Below are positions 33,791-42,627 of a DNA stretch of 64,000 bases, one piece after another. A model generated the notes under the pieces. The model ran no database searches, was not told the origin of the DNA, and was given only the letters and a program-made list of their open reading frames with translations. Numbering within the stretch: position 1 is the first letter of the stretch; the number at the start of each line of letters is the position of its first letter. The position numbers and the translations under genes are program-made. Source of the DNA: Dyadobacter linearis (GTDB taxonomy: Bacteria; Bacteroidota; Bacteroidia; Cytophagales; Spirosomataceae); contig NZ_CAJRAU010000003.1 in the NCBI RefSeq assembly GCF_907165045.1, positions 186,001-250,000 on the forward strand, read 5' to 3'.

Positions 33791-36766
33791 ATGCTACTCA
33801 ACTGTCACTCTTATTTCAGCTTGCGCTACGGGACGATACCGGAGGAGGAGCTATTGAGCCTGGGCAGGGAGAATGGGTACGGATGCATGGCGCTGACGGA
33901 TATTAACAATACATCCGGCTGCCTTAACTTTATCCGGCTCGCCCCGAAATACGATATGAAACCTGTCGTAGGGATCGATTTCAGGAATGGGATCGTGCAG
34001 CAATATGTAGGATTAGCCAAAAACAATGCGGGTTTCCAGGTTCTGAACGCATTTTTATCGCAGCACCTGAATGCAAAAACCGACTTTCCTGCAAATGCAC
34101 CGTGGCTGGAAAACACTGTTTTTATTTACCCCTTTGAACGGGTTCGTCTGGAAAAGAAGGAGATATTTTTACCAAACGAATACATCGGGATTTCAGTAAA
34201 AGACCTGAGCAGATTACAGTTTTCACCTTTATTTAAACACAAAGACAAACTGGTTATCCAGCAGCCGGTCAGTTTCAGGCATAAAAAGGATTTTAATGCG
34301 CACCGGCTGCTCCGCGCGATCGATCAGAATACGATGCTTAGTAAACTTTCAACGGACGAGACTGCCGAGGAAGCTGCTCAAATGATGCCCAAGAAAGTCC
34401 TGACGTATCATTTTAACCAAAAGGATTTCGACCGGATCATTTACAATACCGAAAAGCTGATGGATGAATGCAGCATTCACTTCCGGTTTGGTGACGACCG
34501 CGAGCACCAGAACCTGCAAGTATTCGGCGAAAGTAAACAAGACGATTATCAGCGTATTTTTCAGCTTGGCTGTGACGGGCTGCGGCACCGTTACGGGTCC
34601 AATGTAAATGACGTGATCCTCGACCGGTTCAATATGGAACTCGAACTGATCGAAAAACAAAACTTCATTCCCTTTTTCCTTGTCAACCATTCAATAACCA
34701 GTTATGCCCGGCAGAAAGGTTATTACTACGTTGGGCGAGGGAGCGGCGCGAATAGCATTATCGCATATCTGCTCAATATAACGAATGTAGATCCGATCGA
34801 GCTCGATCTGTATTTCGAGCGTTTCATGAACCTTTACCGGAAAAATCCGCCTGATTTCGACATTGATTTTTCATGGCGCGACCGAGAGGATGTTACCCAG
34901 TACATTTTTGACACTTTTGGTAAAAAAGGGCAGGCCGCACTTTTGGCAACTTACAGCACATTCCAACATAGTGCCGCAGTACGGGAACTGGGGAAGGTTT
35001 TTGGCCTGCCTGCGTATGAAATTGAAGCACTGAGTAATGGTAAATACGATCCGAAAAAGCTCGATCAGTATGCAGGTCTGGTCATTCGTTATGCCGATTA
35101 TTTTCAAAAAAACAACCAGCCGAATCACCTCAGTATTCATGCGGGCGGCATATTGATTTCGGAGCGACCTATTCACCATTTTTCGGCAACCGACCTGCCG
35201 CCGAAAGGCTTTCCAACTACGCAGTTTGATATGGTCATCGCGGAGGATGTTGGTTTGAACAAATACGATATCCTCGGTCAGCGCGGACTTGCGAAGATCA
35301 AGGAAACGCTGGAAGTGATCCGCTACAACCGGCCGGACGCACCGGAATTTGATATTGACGATGTAAAAAAATTCAAGAAAGACCCGAATATCAACAACCT
35401 GATCCGGCAGGCGCAATGCATCGGGTGTTTTTATGTGGAATCGCCCGCGATGCGAATGTTATTGAAAAAGCTCGAAGTCGACAACTACCTCGGGCTTGTG
35501 GCCGCAAGTTCGATCATCCGGCCGGGCGTAGCGAAAAGCGGGATGATGCGGGAGTATATTCTGCGCCACCGCAATCCCGAGCGCCGCGGCGAGGCGCATC
35601 CCAGGTTGCTCGAACTGATGGAGGATACTTACGGGATTATGGTGTATCAGGAGGACGTGATCAAGGTCGCGCATTATTTTGCAGGTCTCGATCTGGGTGA
35701 AGCTGATGTAATCCGGCGGGGAATGAGCGGAAAATTTCGCGGTCGGGACGAATTTGAGCGGGTCAAAAAAAAGTATTTCACGAACTGTCGCGAGAAGGGC
35801 TACGATGAGACCATGACGCAGGAGATCTGGAATCAGATTGCCAGTTTTGCCGGATATGCATTCGCAAAGGGGCATTCTGCCTCTTATGCGGTGGAAAGTT
35901 ACCAGACCCTTTTTCTGAAAGCCTATTTCCCGCTGGAATTTATGGTGGCGGTATTGAACAATGGCGGCGGCTTTTACGGCCAGGAATTATATATCCACGA
36001 AGCCAGGATGCTGGGTGGAAACGTGCTGCCTCCTTGCGTCAACCACAGTCTGGCGCAAACGGTGATCGAGGGAAAGGATATTTACATCGGAATGCAGTTT
36101 CTGAATGAAATGGAAGAAAAAACCATCGACCGGATCATCCAGGCACGACGGACCGACGGCCCTTTCACTTCACTTAACGATTTCCTGGACCGCGTAGTCA
36201 TTTCCATTGAACAGCTCACGATCCTGATCCGGATAGATGCATTGCGGTTTACCGGGATTGACAAAAAGACATTACTTTGGAAAGCACATTTTCGACTCAG
36301 TACCACGCCAGTGAAAGTGCCGCAAAAGCAGCTTTTTGAGACCGAGATCAAAGATTACGAGCTTCCGGTTTTCCATTCCTCCCCCATTGACGACGCTTAT
36401 GATCAGATCGAATTGCTGGGTTACCCGCTTTGCAGTCCATTTGACCTTGTGAAATATCCGTTGCCGCCGAGCGTGATGAGCAAGGATCTGCATAAGTATG
36501 TGAATCAGGAAATCGTGCAATATGGTTACCTGGTCGCGGTGAAAAATACGCGCACTGCCCGCGGTGAAACTATGCATTTCGGGACTTTTCTGGATCAGGA
36601 AGGTCAGTTTATTGACACGGTTCATTTTCCCTCCGTGAAAGTTAAATCCAACTTCTCAGTCAAAGGTGTTTATAAGATCAGGGGCATTGTAAGTGAAGAA
36701 TTTGGCTTTCTCAGTGTCGATGTGACAGAGATTACAAGAATGGACTCGGCTACAAGAGAGAAATAG
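33791..36766 (+). CDS. DnaE2-type error-prone DNA polymerase III alpha subunit
   Basis: This 991-residue C-family polymerase is clearly shorter than the replicative DnaE (about 1160-1200). The N-terminal PHP domain begins LLNCHSYFSLRYGTIPEEEL; the first metal histidine of the usual HxHS motif is Asn4, so PHP metal binding is probably impaired. The polymerase core has VGRGSGANSIIAYLL, the catalytic Asp355/Asp357/Asp359 in PPDFDIDFSW and Asp493 in NKYDILGQRGL. Then come ESPAMRMLLKKL, YQEDVIKVAH and AKGHSASYAVESYQ. A helix-hairpin-helix (TSLNDFLDRV) and an OB domain (GYLVAVKNTRTARGETMHFGTFLD) end the protein; the long tau-binding tail of DnaE1 is absent. With dinB upstream, it most likely extends lesions bypassed by the Y-family enzyme. 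Confidence 0.88.
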   Translation: MLLNCHSYFSLRYGTIPEEELLSLGRENGYGCMALTDINNTSGCLNFIRLAPKYDMKPVVGIDFRNGIVQQYVGLAKNNAGFQVLNAFLSQHLNAKTDFPANAPWLENTVFIYPFERVRLEKKEIFLPNEYIGISVKDLSRLQFSPLFKHKDKLVIQQPVSFRHKKDFNAHRLLRAIDQNTMLSKLSTDETAEEAAQMMPKKVLTYHFNQKDFDRIIYNTEKLMDECSIHFRFGDDREHQNLQVFGESKQDDYQRIFQLGCDGLRHRYGSNVNDVILDRFNMELELIEKQNFIPFFLVNHSITSYARQKGYYYVGRGSGANSIIAYLLNITNVDPIELDLYFERFMNLYRKNPPDFDIDFSWRDREDVTQYIFDTFGKKGQAALLATYSTFQHSAAVRELGKVFGLPAYEIEALSNGKYDPKKLDQYAGLVIRYADYFQKNNQPNHLSIHAGGILISERPIHHFSATDLPPKGFPTTQFDMVIAEDVGLNKYDILGQRGLAKIKETLEVIRYNRPDAPEFDIDDVKKFKKDPNINNLIRQAQCIGCFYVESPAMRMLLKKLEVDNYLGLVAASSIIRPGVAKSGMMREYILRHRNPERRGEAHPRLLELMEDTYGIMVYQEDVIKVAHYFAGLDLGEADVIRRGMSGKFRGRDEFERVKKKYFTNCREKGYDETMTQEIWNQIASFAGYAFAKGHSASYAVESYQTLFLKAYFPLEFMVAVLNNGGGFYGQELYIHEARMLGGNVLPPCVNHSLAQTVIEGKDIYIGMQFLNEMEEKTIDRIIQARRTDGPFTSLNDFLDRVVISIEQLTILIRIDALRFTGIDKKTLLWKAHFRLSTTPVKVPQKQLFETEIKDYELPVFHSSPIDDAYDQIELLGYPLCSPFDLVKYPLPPSVMSKDLHKYVNQEIVQYGYLVAVKNTRTARGETMHFGTFLDQEGQFIDTVHFPSVKVKSNFSVKGVYKIRGIVSEEFGFLSVDVTEITRMDSATREK

Positions 36767-36782
36767 CAGATCAATTTTATCT

Positions 36783-36836
36783 GGGGACTGAAGTCCCCGG
36801 CAATTGATCTGTGGGACTGAAGTCCCGCGGCAATTG
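36783..36836. repeat. Two tandem palindromic repeats
   Basis: The palindrome GGGACTGAAGTCCC occurs twice (36783-36798 with one extra G/C pair, and 36813-36826). Each copy is followed by GGCAATTGAT, making a direct repeat of about 30 bases. The first hairpin could terminate dnaE2 transcription only weakly, since no T tract follows. The look is of a REP-like dispersed element. Confidence 0.7.
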
Positions 36837-36953
36837 ATTAGTGGCAGATCATTAATAGCTTGGCTTTGAATAATTACAATTGCGGTTTTTCGTTTCTCTT
36901 AGAGTTTGCCGGTTTTTGCCGCAAAACTATTAGTAGCAATCAACATCAACGTT

Positions 36954-37670
36954 ATGACGAAACACACTTTCTTATTTCTGCTCTTTATTTTCTTTCTGGA
37001 CTGCACACACGATTCAACTTCAATTACCGGCAACTGGGTGACTGAAATAACAGATCAACCTATTCACAAACAAGGATTTACATTGCACGACGATGGCCAG
37101 GCATCGTCTATCAACCTGAATGCAAAGCGGTATGATTCTTGGGAAAAGGTCGATAACCTCCTGATCCTGAAAGGAAGTGATGAAAGCAAAGAAGGTGGCA
37201 GCCAGGTGACTGACACGTTGAAAATAGTCTCTGCTGGCGACAGTTCACTGGTACTTGAAAACCGCGGCAAGCAGGTCCGCTATTCAAAAACGGCGAATCC
37301 AAGCAAGTATATTGCAGATTTTGAAACCCACGATTGCTTTGTTTACACCGCTGCCAAAGATTCTGCGTTCCTGCATATTGAAGTGGAAGGCCAGAAAGTG
37401 ACGGGCGAACTCTTCTATGCTTTTTACGAAAAAGATAAAAATAAGGGGAAACTGGAAGGTGAAATGCGGGGCGACACTTTACTCGGACAATATAAGTTTA
37501 TATCCGAAGGCTCTGAATCGACGCGGGAGGTGGTGTTTCTAAAAAATGGCTCGGGTTGGGTGGAAGGTTTTGGAGATATTAAACAGAAACGCGGGGTTAC
37601 CGTTTTCAAGGATCGATCAAAGCTTGACTTCAAGAATGGACTTGCATTTAAAGGAATCAGATGTCCTTAA
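36954..37670 (+). CDS. Lipocalin-like lipoprotein
   Basis: This lipoprotein of about 238 residues starts at the ATG at 36954 (MTKHTFLFLLFIFF); the open frame begins upstream but without a sensible leader. The lipobox is FLDC. The first half resembles a Bacteroidota lipocalin-like domain (SITGNWVTEITDQPIHKQGFTLHDDGQASSI, YDSWEKVDNLLILKG). The second half has FLHIEVEGQKVTGELFYAFYEKDKNKGKLEG, seen in similar lipoproteins. No ligand is known. A terminator follows at 37710. Confidence 0.75.
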   Translation: MTKHTFLFLLFIFFLDCTHDSTSITGNWVTEITDQPIHKQGFTLHDDGQASSINLNAKRYDSWEKVDNLLILKGSDESKEGGSQVTDTLKIVSAGDSSLVLENRGKQVRYSKTANPSKYIADFETHDCFVYTAAKDSAFLHIEVEGQKVTGELFYAFYEKDKNKGKLEGEMRGDTLLGQYKFISEGSESTREVVFLKNGSGWVEGFGDIKQKRGVTVFKDRSKLDFKNGLAFKGIRCP

Positions 37671-37709
37671 ATCTGTAACTCTAAGCAATTTACTATTCAG
37701 CTCATACTT

Positions 37710-37733
37710 GCCGGGAATCGTCCCGGCTTTTTT
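37710..37733 (+). terminator. Terminator after the lipocalin-like gene
   Basis: A 7-bp stem (GCCGGGA at 37710-37716 with TCCCGGC at 37721-37727), a four-base loop and six T follow the stop at 37670. Confidence 0.85.
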
Positions 37734-37756
37734 GTTGAAGATTTGCAGCTTCTGCT

Positions 37757-37786
37757 TTGCAATCGCGATCTTTAACTATATATTTC
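37757..37786 (+). promoter_or_regulatory. Promoter of the M16 peptidase gene
   Basis: TTG at 37757-37759, a 19-base spacer and TATATTTC at 37779-37786 match the Bacteroidota TTG-N19-TAnnTTTG pattern at all positions but the last. It lies 37 bases before the ATG. Confidence 0.5.
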
Positions 37787-37823
37787 GTTTATCCTTGATT
37801 TTATCAATTTTAAAATAAAAATA

Positions 37824-40634
37824 ATGAAAAAGGCATTTTTGGCTTTGTACTTCGCCGCTCTGGGAATATACCTCATTCCCACTGTTTCGGCTCAGAACCT
37901 TGCCTCGCAGAAAGTTGTGCTTGATCCGAATGTCAAAACAGGCAAACTGAAAAACGGAATTACCTATTACATCCGAAGGAATAGCGAACCGAAAAACCGC
38001 GCCGAGTTCAGGCTTGCTGTTAAAGCCGGGTCGGTGCTGGAAACAGACGCGCAGCAGGGACTTGCCCACTTTATGGAGCACATGAACTTCAATGGAACAA
38101 CCAATTTCCCTAAGAATGAACTGGTTAACTTCTTGCAAAAGACCGGCGTACGGTTTGGGGCGGATTTGAATGCATACACCGGATTTGACGAAACGGTATA
38201 TATGCTGCCGATACCCACCGACTCGGCCGGGCTGCTTGAAAAGGGTATCCAGGTTCTGGAAGACTGGGCGCACGGCGCATTGCTGGACCCGGCTGAAATT
38301 GAAAAGGAGCGCGGGGTAGTGCTGGAAGAATCGCGCATGGGCCGCGGCGCGCAGCAACGTATGCGTGACAAGTTTTTGAAAGTGATATTGAACAATTCGC
38401 GTTATGCGGAGCGCCTTCCGATCGGTAAAGACAGTATCCTGAAATCCTTCAAACCGGAGACGATCAAGGCATTTTACCAGGATTGGTACCGCCCGGATTT
38501 GATGGCGGTGATCGCAGTTGGTGACTTCGATGTAGCCAAAGTGGAAGCGATCATCACTCAGAAATTTAGCTCGATCAAGCCGCCGGTTAATGCGAAAAAG
38601 AGAACGAAATACGAGATTCCGCTCGATGGCAGCACACAGGTTGCGATCGTGACAGATCCCGAATATCCCCAGAACCTGATCCAACTGATTTACAAACAAC
38701 CTAATAGCAAGGAGAAAAACCTTCTAGATGTGCGAAATAACTTCGCGCAGGAATTGTATAATGCGATGATGGGCCAACGTATGCAGGAACTTACCCAGAA
38801 ACCAAACCCGCCGTTTCTGTACGGGGGAAGTGAATATGGCGACTTCCTGGGTAACCTCGATTCCTACACTTCCATTGCACTTTCGAAAGATGCCGCTTCA
38901 ATGAAAACTGCATTGACCGCGTTATTGGAAGAGAATGCTAGGGTTCAAAAATTCGGATTTACACAGCCTGAGCTGGATCGCGCGAAAAAGGACTTCCTGA
39001 ATAGCATTGAACAATATTACAAGGAGCGCGATAAGACCAAATCTGCCAATTATGTACAGGAATACCTCAATCATTTCCTGCACGACAAGCCTTTCATGGG
39101 CATTGAAGCGTATTATGCATTTGTACAGAAAAATCTGGAAAGTGTAAATCTGGCGGAGATCAATGCGCTTGCTAAGAAATATATAACCGACCAAAACCGA
39201 GCAGTAGTGGTAATGGGGCCGGAACAAAGCAAGGGCGCATTGCCGACTGAGGCTGATATCCGCGCGTTGCTCAAAGATGCGGGCAAAGATGTGACGGCTT
39301 ATGTGGATGATGTGCTTGATACGCCGCTGTTGAGCAGCGAACCGGTCGCAGGAAAGGTGACGGCTGAAAAATCCATTGAAAAACTGGGGGTGACGGAGCT
39401 TACATTGTCTAATGGGGTGAAGGTATTATTAAAACCGACCGAGTTCAAAAACGACGAAATCCTGCTTAAAGCGACCGGAAAAGGCGGATATTCATTATTT
39501 CCCGACGAGCGCGAAACGGGTGTTTTTAGTAGTTATCTGATCCAGTCAGGCGGCGTAGGACCTTATACGCAGACGCAGTTGCAGAAATTCCTTGCCGGAA
39601 AAACGGCCAGCGCGGGACCTTATATCAGCGAACTAACCGAAGGGTTCGGCGGTAGCACCAATCCAAAAGACCTGGAAACTACGCTGCAATTGATCTATGC
39701 CTATTTCACGGCGCCTAGAAAAGACGCGGAGCTGGTGAAAGGAATTCTGGCCAATCAGAAAGCTTACCTGGAAAATATGCAGAAGACTTTAACTCCGGAA
39801 AAAGTTTATTCTGACTCGCTGAATGCAGTTTTGACAAGCAATAACCCGAAACGTCAGCCTTTGAAACCCGAAAGTGTGGACAAGGTAAATCTGGATAGGG
39901 CCGCCGAAATGTATAAGGATCGCTTCTCCGACGCATCCGACTTCGTGTTCACATTTGTAGGTGCATTCAAGGTTGATGCGATCAAGCCGCTTTTGGAAAA
40001 ATACCTGGGAAGCTTGCCTAGCACAGAGCGAAATGATGACTTCCAACATCCCAATATTTTCCCACCGAAAGGAAAAATAGAAAAGACTGTCTATAAAGGA
40101 TTAGAACCAAAAAGCCGGGTTACATTGGTTTCAAGTGGAGAATATGAATATAATCCTGAAAATAATATCCAGATCGAAGCATTGCAGGAGGTACTTCAGA
40201 TCAAGCTGATCGAGGCTTTGCGGGAAGAAGAAAGCGGCGTTTATGGGGTGGGCGTTTCAGAATCGACGGATAAATTCCCGACCGGACATTATCGGTTTAG
40301 CATTGGTTTTGGATGTGCTCCTGAAAACGTGGATAAGCTGGTAAAGCGGACGCAGGAAGAAATCGAGAAGATCAAAAAGAATGGCGCCGATCCGAAAGAT
40401 ATTGAAAAGTTTGTGGCTGAAACGCAGCGCAAAACAGAGTTGGCAGTTAAAACGAACAATTTCTGGCTGAATTACCTGGACGATAATACGTTCCTGGGCG
40501 ACGATCTGGACGAAATTTTCCAGCAAGAAAAATTACTGAAATCGATCACGGTAGCCAGTACAAAGGCAGCCGCCGAAAAGTACTTCGACGACGGCAATTT
40601 TATCAAAGTGGTATTGATGCCTGAGAAGAAGTAA
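37824..40634 (+). CDS. M16 family (insulinase/pitrilysin-like) zinc peptidase
   Basis: This 936-residue secreted peptidase has a signal peptide (MKKAFLALYFAALGIYLIPTVSAQ). The inverted zinc motif HFMEH, near residue 82, is followed by MNFNGTTNFP and, about 75 residues on, the distal glutamate in EIEKERGVVLEESRMGRGAQQR. The enzyme has two homologous halves; the second (LTLSNGVKVLLKPTEFKNDEILLKA) lacks the HxxEH motif, as usual. It should degrade peptides in the periplasm. Proteins of this kind are often encoded as pairs; here a single gene is present with its own promoter and terminator. Confidence 0.93.
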   Translation: MKKAFLALYFAALGIYLIPTVSAQNLASQKVVLDPNVKTGKLKNGITYYIRRNSEPKNRAEFRLAVKAGSVLETDAQQGLAHFMEHMNFNGTTNFPKNELVNFLQKTGVRFGADLNAYTGFDETVYMLPIPTDSAGLLEKGIQVLEDWAHGALLDPAEIEKERGVVLEESRMGRGAQQRMRDKFLKVILNNSRYAERLPIGKDSILKSFKPETIKAFYQDWYRPDLMAVIAVGDFDVAKVEAIITQKFSSIKPPVNAKKRTKYEIPLDGSTQVAIVTDPEYPQNLIQLIYKQPNSKEKNLLDVRNNFAQELYNAMMGQRMQELTQKPNPPFLYGGSEYGDFLGNLDSYTSIALSKDAASMKTALTALLEENARVQKFGFTQPELDRAKKDFLNSIEQYYKERDKTKSANYVQEYLNHFLHDKPFMGIEAYYAFVQKNLESVNLAEINALAKKYITDQNRAVVVMGPEQSKGALPTEADIRALLKDAGKDVTAYVDDVLDTPLLSSEPVAGKVTAEKSIEKLGVTELTLSNGVKVLLKPTEFKNDEILLKATGKGGYSLFPDERETGVFSSYLIQSGGVGPYTQTQLQKFLAGKTASAGPYISELTEGFGGSTNPKDLETTLQLIYAYFTAPRKDAELVKGILANQKAYLENMQKTLTPEKVYSDSLNAVLTSNNPKRQPLKPESVDKVNLDRAAEMYKDRFSDASDFVFTFVGAFKVDAIKPLLEKYLGSLPSTERNDDFQHPNIFPPKGKIEKTVYKGLEPKSRVTLVSSGEYEYNPENNIQIEALQEVLQIKLIEALREEESGVYGVGVSESTDKFPTGHYRFSIGFGCAPENVDKLVKRTQEEIEKIKKNGADPKDIEKFVAETQRKTELAVKTNNFWLNYLDDNTFLGDDLDEIFQQEKLLKSITVASTKAAAEKYFDDGNFIKVVLMPEKK

Positions 40635-40657
40635 TTGAAATATCAATTGTCAAGATC

Positions 40658-40693
40658 GAGCCCGGAGCACTTACAAAGCTTCGGGCTCTTTTT
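40658..40693 (+). terminator. Terminator after the M16 peptidase gene
   Basis: GAGCCCG (40658-40664) pairs with CGGGCTC (40682-40688), with an inner AGC/GCT extension, followed by T5. It overlaps the last codons of the convergent pncB gene. Confidence 0.75.
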
Positions 40694-42146
40694 GTCTCAG
40701 CTTCATGATCAGCTCCGTTTTCATATCAAACAAATGCTTTTCCAGCCCAACCGGATAAGTATGCGGATTCACGAACCTTTTAATTCCTTTGTAAAAATGC
40801 GCGAGCTGATCCTGTACCCTCGCTTTCGCTTCATGAATCGAAGGCAGACTGTAAATCAATTTTCCATTTGCGAAAATAGGCACCAGCAGATCTTCAAAAT
40901 GTGTATTCTCTGCGAATGAGCGGTTTTTTGTAAAATCATAAGGATCGATCATCGTCGACTTACCGATCAGCGGATTTTCGATATTAAATATCATATCTGA
41001 CACAAAACCTTTATTATCGCTGAACCGCCGAACCTGCTGAATACCAGGCGTTGAAACCTTGATCGCCTGCTCAGATAATTTAAGTTTGTAATCCCACTCT
41101 CCGCCGGCGGATTTAATGGCAGCCAGCTTGTACACACCCCCCAAAGCCGGCTGGTCGTAGGCTGTCACCAGCTTGGTACCTATTCCCCACACATTGATTT
41201 TCGCACCCTGAATTTTCAGACTGTCCATAATGTATTCGTCGAGGTCGTTACTCGCAACGATATTCGTTTTTTCAAACCCGGCTTCGTCTAGTAGCTTTCT
41301 TGATTCGACACTTAAATAGGCCAGGTCACCGGAATCAAGCCGGATCCCGCCGAGATCGTAGCCCCGTGCCCGCAACGATTTCCCCGCTTCGATCGCATTG
41401 CGCACGCCATTCAGCGAATCGTAGGTATCTACCAGCAAAGTGACATTATTGGGCAGATGCTGCGAATAGGTTTCAAACGATTCCAGCTCGGTATCAAACG
41501 ACATTACCCAGCTGTGCGCGTGTGTTCCTTTCACCGGAATATCATACAATTTGCCGGCAAGCAGATTGGAAGTTGCATCGAAACCGCCGATATAGGCAGC
41601 GCGGCTCGCAGTAACCCCACCGTCGGGGCCCTGGGCGCGTCGCAAACCGAATTCCAGCAACACATCATCTTTGGCCACCAGCCGCATTCGGGCCGCTTTT
41701 GTGGCGATCAGTGACTGAAAATTGACCAGGTTCAACAGCGGCGTTTCGAGTAACTGGCATTGCAGTATCGGCCCCTGAACTCTCAATAGCGGCTCATTTG
41801 GAAATACTACGGTCCCTTCGGGAATTGCGTCAATGTTGCATTGCATTTCCATTTTTTCGAGATAATCCAGAAAACCTGGCTCAAAAAGCTTGTTTCCGTC
41901 GTTTCCTTTTAGCGAACCTATATAAGCCAGGTCTTCGGGGCTGAACCGGAATTCCTGAATGTAATCGATCACACTATTGAGCCCGCAGGCAATTGTGAAC
42001 CCGCCCTGAAAAGGATGTTTTCTGAAATAAAGGTTAAAAACAGCCTCTTGTTCTGCTTTTCCGGCCTTCCAATATCCGTATGCCATAGTGAGCTGGTACA
42101 GGTCGGTGAGCAGGCTCAGGGAAGTATCATATAATTTATTGATCAT
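40671..42146 (-). CDS. pncB: Nicotinate phosphoribosyltransferase
   Basis: This 491-residue enzyme makes nicotinate mononucleotide from nicotinate in NAD salvage. I start at the ATG at 42146 (MINKLYDTSLSLLTDLYQLTMAYGYWKAG), the family's opening; a TTG just before adds only one residue. Other blocks are QGPILQCQLLETPLLNLVNFQSLIATKA, LLEFGLRRAQGPDGGVTASRAAYIGG and GTHAHSWVMSF. The phosphoribosyl-binding region has LVDTYDSLNGVRNA, GGIRLDSGDLAYLS and IVASNDLDEYIM, and INVWGIGTKLVTAYDQPALGGVYKL follows. Length is normal. A good promoter lies about 100 bases upstream. Confidence 0.95.
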   Translation of the reverse strand: MINKLYDTSLSLLTDLYQLTMAYGYWKAGKAEQEAVFNLYFRKHPFQGGFTIACGLNSVIDYIQEFRFSPEDLAYIGSLKGNDGNKLFEPGFLDYLEKMEMQCNIDAIPEGTVVFPNEPLLRVQGPILQCQLLETPLLNLVNFQSLIATKAARMRLVAKDDVLLEFGLRRAQGPDGGVTASRAAYIGGFDATSNLLAGKLYDIPVKGTHAHSWVMSFDTELESFETYSQHLPNNVTLLVDTYDSLNGVRNAIEAGKSLRARGYDLGGIRLDSGDLAYLSVESRKLLDEAGFEKTNIVASNDLDEYIMDSLKIQGAKINVWGIGTKLVTAYDQPALGGVYKLAAIKSAGGEWDYKLKLSEQAIKVSTPGIQQVRRFSDNKGFVSDMIFNIENPLIGKSTMIDPYDFTKNRSFAENTHFEDLLVPIFANGKLIYSLPSIHEAKARVQDQLAHFYKGIKRFVNPHTYPVGLEKHLFDMKTELIMKLRQKEPEAL

Positions 42147-42246
42147 CAATGTCAGTGTTAGTTTGTAGTGAAGCGACTATCTGGTAGGTTGTGAAATTAA
42201 TAAATAACTCCACTTTTCTACACAAATTGATCTTTCTGCCCGCTGT

Positions 42247-42276
42247 CAAACGTATGTTTCGAGAACAGACTTTCAA
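42247..42276 (-). promoter_or_regulatory. Promoter of pncB
   Basis: On the minus strand TTG (42276-42274), exactly 19 bases and TACGTTTG (42254-42247) give a full Bacteroidota TTG-N19-TAnnTTTG promoter. It leaves a leader of about 95 bases before the pncB start, in the space shared with the divergent XRE gene. Confidence 0.6.
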
Positions 42277-42297
42277 CGACACTAAAAATGGAGTTTC

Positions 42298-42555
42298 ATG
42301 GAGCAAACGATAGAGGCTAAGATCCGATCCGTGGCACTGAACATCCGAAAGATCAGGGAGTATAGGGATTACACTCAGGAATATCTCGCAATGAAATTAG
42401 GCATTTCACAAAATGCTTACAGTAAGATCGAGCTTGCTTACACGCGCATCACACTGGAACGACTGATCCAGATCGCGCAAATCCTGGAAGTTGACTCGGT
42501 AGACCTGATTAAAGGAAATTCAGAAGAACTGGTGAGATTACACACCTCCGACTAA
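42298..42555 (+). CDS. XRE-family helix-turn-helix protein
   Basis: This 85-residue protein is essentially one HTH_3 domain: VALNIRKIREYRDYTQEYLAMKLGISQNAYSKIEL, then LERLIQIAQILEVDSVDLI. It should bind DNA as a small dimeric regulator. It is divergent from pncB with a 151-base shared upstream region, but nothing shows that it regulates pncB. Homologues of this size are common single-gene regulators in Cytophagales. No toxin gene is adjacent. Confidence 0.88.
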   Translation: MEQTIEAKIRSVALNIRKIREYRDYTQEYLAMKLGISQNAYSKIELAYTRITLERLIQIAQILEVDSVDLIKGNSEELVRLHTSD

Positions 42556-42575
42556 ACATCAACAAGTTAAAACTG

Positions 42576-42609
42576 AAAAGGGCCGATTCCATGTGAATCA
42601 GCCCTTTTT
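42576..42609. terminator. Bidirectional terminator between the XRE gene and glycyl-tRNA synthetase gene
   Basis: AAAAGGGC, one mismatch and GATTC pair with GAATC, A and GCCCTTTTT across a CATGT loop, giving T tracts in both directions between convergent genes. Confidence 0.85.
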
Positions 42610-42627
42610 CATTTGTAATGCATTTAC

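Noticed and set aside
34871-35416. 181-codon antisense frame inside the DnaE2-type gene
   Set aside because: The sense strand carries the catalytic motifs of the polymerase here, and the antisense product shows no family features.
33791-36766. The DnaE-like gene as the replicative polymerase
   Set aside because: It is about 170-200 residues shorter than DnaE1, lacks the tau-binding tail, has a degenerate PHP start and sits in a repressor-controlled cassette.
36783-36836. The GGGACTGAAGTCCC pair as a CRISPR array
   Set aside because: There are only two copies with a very short spacer and no cas gene nearby.
37776-38699. 307-codon open frame antisense to the M16 peptidase gene
   Set aside because: It lies over the start and first third of a clear zinc peptidase, has no start context and contains no domain. 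It is a by-product of codon bias.
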